Below are positions 6,495 to 8,769 of a stretch of DNA of 8,769 bases, piece after piece. Under the pieces are notes generated by a model, which ran no database searches, was not told the origin of the DNA, and worked only from the letters and a program-made list of their open reading frames with translations. Source of the stretch: a candidate division Zixibacteria bacterium DG_27 (lineage in GTDB: Bacteria; Zixibacteria; MSB-5A5; DG-27). The position numbers and the translations under genes were made by a program. Location of the stretch: assembly GCA_001302725.1 (NCBI GenBank), contig LIZU01000100.1:1-8769 (forward strand). The letters are read 5' to 3'. Every line of letters begins with the position of its first letter. Position 1 is the first letter of the stretch.

Positions 6495-7429
6495 TCCTTC
6501 AAGAATTCTTTCACACATCCCTTAACTTTATCCATTTGAGACAACATTGCATGTCCACCAGTATCAAAGGGTATCAGTTTTGATTGCTTAATGTTTTTGT
6601 GAGCATTTTCTGCATGGCTGTAGCTTACCAAAGCATCATCTTTGGCATGAACTATCAGTGTGGGTGCGGTTATATTGCTTGTTGATACACTACCAAGCTC
6701 AAGCATTCTCCCATCGTTTATCGTGCCCTTATACCTTCGGGACATGGGGTGCATTATATCCAGCATTTCCTGAGACAATTCTTTCTCCTGGACAGTGAAA
6801 CTTTGGTACACATTGGAGGGGACTCCCATGAGATTCAGGATTGTAGATTGAAAAAACTTGGCAAAAAGCCAATACACATAATCAGATTGCTGGATCAGGT
6901 GAATAATATTGACGTAAAGCGGGGCTTTGTCTCCTTGAGCTCGAGTCATACTTACGGCGGACAACAGTATCAACGCGGAACATCGGTCTGGATAGTCATT
7001 GGCAAACTGCATAGCTGATGGACCACCAGCCGAAGCCCCAATGACAACAACTTTCTCTATCCTTAGATAATCCAGAAGGTCTTTATACAGTGCCGCTTGG
7101 GTCTTAATTGAGGGATTCTCGGGAATTGATGAGCGAAGGAAACCATAGCGAGAGACCGATATAAATTTATAACCACGCCCGAGACTCACCTCGCCGTACC
7201 AAAGTCCCTGATCATAACCACCTCCTGCACCGTGCACTAACAGGACCGGTGTCCCTTCTCCTTTTACTGCATACTCAATATCTCCATGCTCTGCTTTTAA
7301 GACTTCACTGCCTGCTAATAGATGGTCTTGCGCGGTACGCATCTCACGGTGGAAACGGGGATAGGTTAGTGCGATAAACACAACAGCTACACAAACTAAA
7401 GTAACGATAAGTATTAACAAGATTTTCAT
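6482..7429 (-). CDS. Alpha/beta hydrolase with an N-terminal membrane anchor or signal peptide
   Basis: A 315-aa alpha/beta-fold hydrolase; substrate unknown. Residues about 3-22 (ILLILIVTLVCVAVVFIALT) are one hydrophobic segment, so the enzyme is probably anchored to the outer face of the membrane or exported. Motifs run in the family order: oxyanion region HGAGGG (66-71), nucleophile elbow G131-A-S133-A-G135, acid in HAKDDALV (probably Asp265), and His293 in GGHAML. The triad is therefore complete. A helical cap lies between about 165 and 235. The ATG has a good ribosome binding site (AGGGA, 7440-7436, 6 nt). The CPBP protease gene ends 26 nt upstream on the same strand, so they are probably co-transcribed now. 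The start lies 13 nt after the stop of the XRE remnant, as if a repressor gene once preceded it directly. Esterase, lipase or C-C hydrolase activity cannot be told apart from the sequence. Confidence 0.88.
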   Translation of the reverse strand: MKILLILIVTLVCVAVVFIALTYPRFHREMRTAQDHLLAGSEVLKAEHGDIEYAVKGEGTPVLLVHGAGGGYDQGLWYGEVSLGRGYKFISVSRYGFLRSSIPENPSIKTQAALYKDLLDYLRIEKVVVIGASAGGPSAMQFANDYPDRCSALILLSAVSMTRAQGDKAPLYVNIIHLIQQSDYVYWLFAKFFQSTILNLMGVPSNVYQSFTVQEKELSQEMLDIMHPMSRRYKGTINDGRMLELGSVSTSNITAPTLIVHAKDDALVSYSHAENAHKNIKQSKLIPFDTGGHAMLSQMDKVKGCVKEFLKDISR

Positions 7430-7442
7430 TATTCTTCCCTAT

Positions 7443-7508
7443 CTATATCAAATCCTCAATTGAAACACCTAACGCTTTGGCAATCTTGACCATAGTTTCC
7501 ACGCTTGG
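7443..7508 (-). pseudogene. Remnant: last 21 codons of an XRE/Cro-CI-family repressor gene
   Basis: In the minus-strand frame ending at TAG 7443-7445, bases 7508 to 7446 read PSVETMVKIAKALGVSIE followed by DLI and stop. This is the classic final-helix sequence of an HTH_3/XRE DNA-binding domain ('PSxETLxKIAKALGVSxxxLL'). The same frame has a stop directly upstream (7509-7511), so the rest of the domain is gone. The remnant lies inside the 3' end of the CPBP gene, which reads it in another frame. It ends 13 nt before the hydrolase start, the usual spacing for two genes of an operon. I infer that an xre-hydrolase pair once stood here and that a deletion or insertion joined the CPBP gene to the xre tail. 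Confidence 0.75.
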
Positions 7509-8298
7509 CTATGGCGACAATTGCAACGACGATCCAAAGCGCGGCAGCCAGTACGAGGTTGTAAATCAGAATGGGCGCCCCCGATATCGCGAGGGGGTCG
7601 AGAATCCGCACGCTGGCTGTGAGACTCAAGTGCATGAGCATTGCCACGAGAAGGCTTCCTGTTCGGTCGTAAACTAACACCATAAGCACCCGGTAGGGCG
7701 GCAGGAAGGAAAAGAGCATCACGGGCAGGTAAAGAGCTAGCGAGATTCCTCCGGAGGAACCACTGCTTCCCCAAAGGCTCGCAAGAAAGTGCCATGCTCC
7801 CCATAAACTGCCAACAATAAGCCCGGTAGCCAAAATACTATAACGTTGCCTTAGTTTGTTTATGGCAAATCCTGTCCAACCTATCTCCTCAAACACCGTT
7901 GACAACCCTGCTATAATTCCCGGCAACAATATGGAAAATTTATTGTCTACAGTAAATATCGGAGAAGAAATCGAAAGTGAAAAAAGCGCGATCATCGACA
8001 AAATTGGAGCCGTTAAAATGGAGATTGCATACCAGCGAATCCCAACCCTCCACTTGATCAAGATGGAGAAAAGTCTGCCTAAACCTGCTTTTCCATCGAT
8101 TAGGCTGGTCATTAACAGACCTGCCACGCTCGGGCCTGCCAGCATAGCAGCAACCGCAAAACCAAACGATGCATCCTGCCAGACATCTGTATTTGCAAAA
8201 CCCGCAGGGCCTCCTAGCGCCAAAATAAAACCACCCCATGAGATTGCAAAAGTTAAAACAAAGTAAGTTGACACTGGATACTGTTTAAAGATATTCAT
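7456..8298 (-). CDS. CPBP-family (CAAX/Abi-type) intramembrane glutamic endopeptidase with an altered C-terminus
   Basis: A 280-aa multi-pass membrane protein of the CPBP family, which includes Rce1-like CAAX proteases and bacteriocin self-immunity proteins. Motif 1 is E137-E138-I-G-W-T-G-F: the two glutamates are present, with Thr where many members have Arg, a change I recall from one subfamily. Motif 2 is LWGAWH with His170, and motif 3 is H223-LSLT. About eight hydrophobic segments are visible. I chose ATG 8298 over ATG 8313. It has GGAA 5 nt upstream (8307-8304) and overlaps the stop of the preceding remnant (ATGA), while 8313 has no ribosome binding site. The last 15 residues or so (RGNYGQDCQSVRCFN) are encoded by the XRE remnant read in the wrong frame, so the native tail has been replaced. 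The membrane core is complete, so the protein may still work. The substrate is unknown. Confidence 0.85.
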   Translation of the reverse strand: MNIFKQYPVSTYFVLTFAISWGGFILALGGPAGFANTDVWQDASFGFAVAAMLAGPSVAGLLMTSLIDGKAGLGRLFSILIKWRVGIRWYAISILTAPILSMIALFSLSISSPIFTVDNKFSILLPGIIAGLSTVFEEIGWTGFAINKLRQRYSILATGLIVGSLWGAWHFLASLWGSSGSSGGISLALYLPVMLFSFLPPYRVLMVLVYDRTGSLLVAMLMHLSLTASVRILDPLAISGAPILIYNLVLAAALWIVVAIVAIAKRGNYGQDCQSVRCFN

Positions 8299-8411
8299 GA
8301 TATTTCCAACCATTGTTTCATTAGTTTATTCATATTCTCTCTTATCCTGTTTTCAGAGTTCGCGTCTACGACAACTCGAGTCAAAATAGTTCTTTGTTCT
8401 AGTCTGATAGT
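8295..8411 (-). pseudogene. Remnant: 38-codon C-terminal tail of an unidentified gene, coupled to the CPBP gene
   Basis: On the minus strand, bases 8411 to 8298 read through without stop as TIRLEQRTILTRVVVDANSE followed by NRIRENMNKLMKQWLEIS, ending in TGA 8297-8295. The TGA overlaps the CPBP start as ATGA, the hallmark of two coupled genes. The peptide looks like a strand followed by an amphipathic C-terminal helix. A stop (8414-8412) blocks the frame upstream, and none of the three frames beyond gives a matching continuation, so the body of the gene is lost or frameshifted. The only internal starts are TTG 8384, ATG 8333 and ATG 8321. The ending faintly recalls SRPBCC/AHSA1-like proteins, but I cannot assign a family. 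A very small intact gene starting at TTG 8384 is the alternative. Confidence 0.45.
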
Positions 8412-8651
8412 TCACTCAAAATTCTGGCAGGTAATTGTAGACCGTAGACGAACCCTACAACCCCTTGAAATACCGCTACTTATAAAAATTCACCGTAAAC
8501 GCGGCATGGGCTGGCTCATTGCCCTAGACGAACCCGTCTTCAACAAGCCCACAAAAATTAAAGAACCGCCAAAAGCAGAGCCTTACTAGGACTACGTTAT
8601 TTAAATAATAAACTGCTCGTATAATCAAATTCGGCCGGATACGCCAACAAA
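8412..8651. other. 240-bp AT-rich stretch with no convincing gene
   Basis: All minus-strand frames are broken by stops. A plus-strand frame is open up to TAG 8587-8589, but its only start is ATG 8506 (27 codons, no ribosome binding site). A perfect 12-bp AT palindrome TTATTTAAATAA lies at 8597-8608, and a TATAAT at 8620-8625 has no good -35. Given the gene remnants on its left, this is probably decayed sequence plus the 3' flank of the gene at the right edge. Confidence 0.4.
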
Positions 8652-8769
8652 TCACCGTGGCATCAGCGCGAACACACCCCAGCCCAAGTATTCACGCGTG
8701 TAAGCGGCGTGGCGCTCGGGTTCCGAGGCCAGTTTGGCTCGAACACCTTTAGCGAGCTCGTCGCCGGGA
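8652..8769 (-). CDS. C-terminal 38 residues of an unidentified protein, 5' partial
   Basis: From the right edge, the minus strand reads 38 codons (8768-8655) and TGA at 8654-8652. The peptide begins PGDELAKGVRAKLASEPERH and ends AAYTREYLGWGVFALMPR. A charged helix followed by a hydrophobic final strand, with GC-rich third positions, makes it clearly coding. The ending resembles the last helix and strand of some class I SAM-dependent methyltransferases, but the stretch is too short to claim that. The gene begins outside the window. Its GC content is higher than that of the adjoining 240-bp gap and of the CPBP-hydrolase block. Confidence 0.6.
   Translation of the reverse strand, partial: PGDELAKGVRAKLASEPERHAAYTREYLGWGVFALMPR

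Noticed and set aside
7856..8266. A 136-codon plus-strand open frame opposite the CPBP gene
   Set aside because: It is the antisense of membrane-helix codons. The CPBP motifs on the minus strand explain this stretch.
8445..8535. Exact 11-bp direct repeat TAGACGAACCC at 8445-8455 and 8525-8535
   Set aside because: An 11-bp repeat is expected by chance several times in a window of this size, and nothing flanking it matches.
8506..8589. A 27-codon plus-strand frame starting MGWLIALDEPVF, at the end of a longer stop-free stretch
   Set aside because: It has no ribosome binding site and no usable earlier start, and part of the stop-free stretch lies opposite the minus-strand remnant. Chance is the simpler explanation.
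8620..8625. TATAAT as a plus-strand -10 box
   Set aside because: No acceptable -35 lies 16-18 bp upstream, and no plus-strand gene follows in the window.

Overview
This looks like the chromosome of an anaerobic bacterium of uncertain phylum. The evidence is a type IV pilus/type II secretion motor pair (pilB-pilC), a tungsten/molybdenum aldehyde:ferredoxin oxidoreductase (AOR) family enzyme with a Tat-exported four-cluster ferredoxin partner, and intergenic DNA with GTgAACC-type heptamer repeats and GGCGGAA palindromes. There is no rRNA, tRNA, CRISPR array or marker protein, so I make no finer taxonomic call.

Layout. (1) Positions 1-3305, plus strand: the 3' end of a secreted protein with a bacterial Ig-like domain, then pilB (ATPase) and pilC (inner-membrane platform), 8 bp apart. 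(2) Positions 3306-3627: a 322-bp gap holding a 19-bp near-perfect palindrome, a possible operator. (3) Positions 3628-6120, plus strand: a two-gene redox operon, a Tat-signal 16-cysteine ferredoxin followed by an AOR-family enzyme whose Shine-Dalgarno overlaps the upstream stop codon. (4) Positions 6121-6481: a convergent gap filled with repeats and nested hairpins. (5) Positions 6482-8411, minus strand: a broken gene tail, a CPBP-family membrane protease and an alpha/beta hydrolase. This block is visibly rearranged. (6) Positions 8412-8651: no convincing gene. (7) Positions 8652-8769, minus strand: the last 38 codons of a gene entering from the right.

How the genes work together: PilB and PilC would drive pilus or pseudopilus assembly, and the Ig-like protein just upstream could be a surface component of that system. 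The ferredoxin and AOR enzyme probably form one complex. Only the ferredoxin has a Tat signal, so the enzyme would have to be co-exported or stay inside.

The most unusual observations are these. The AOR enzyme lacks about 50 residues that normally carry the second pterin-binding motif and the fourth cysteine of its Fe-S cluster. The 3' end of the CPBP protease gene runs out of frame through the tail of an XRE-family repressor gene, which marks a past deletion or fusion. A 38-codon remnant of another gene is joined to the CPBP start by an ATGA overlap.
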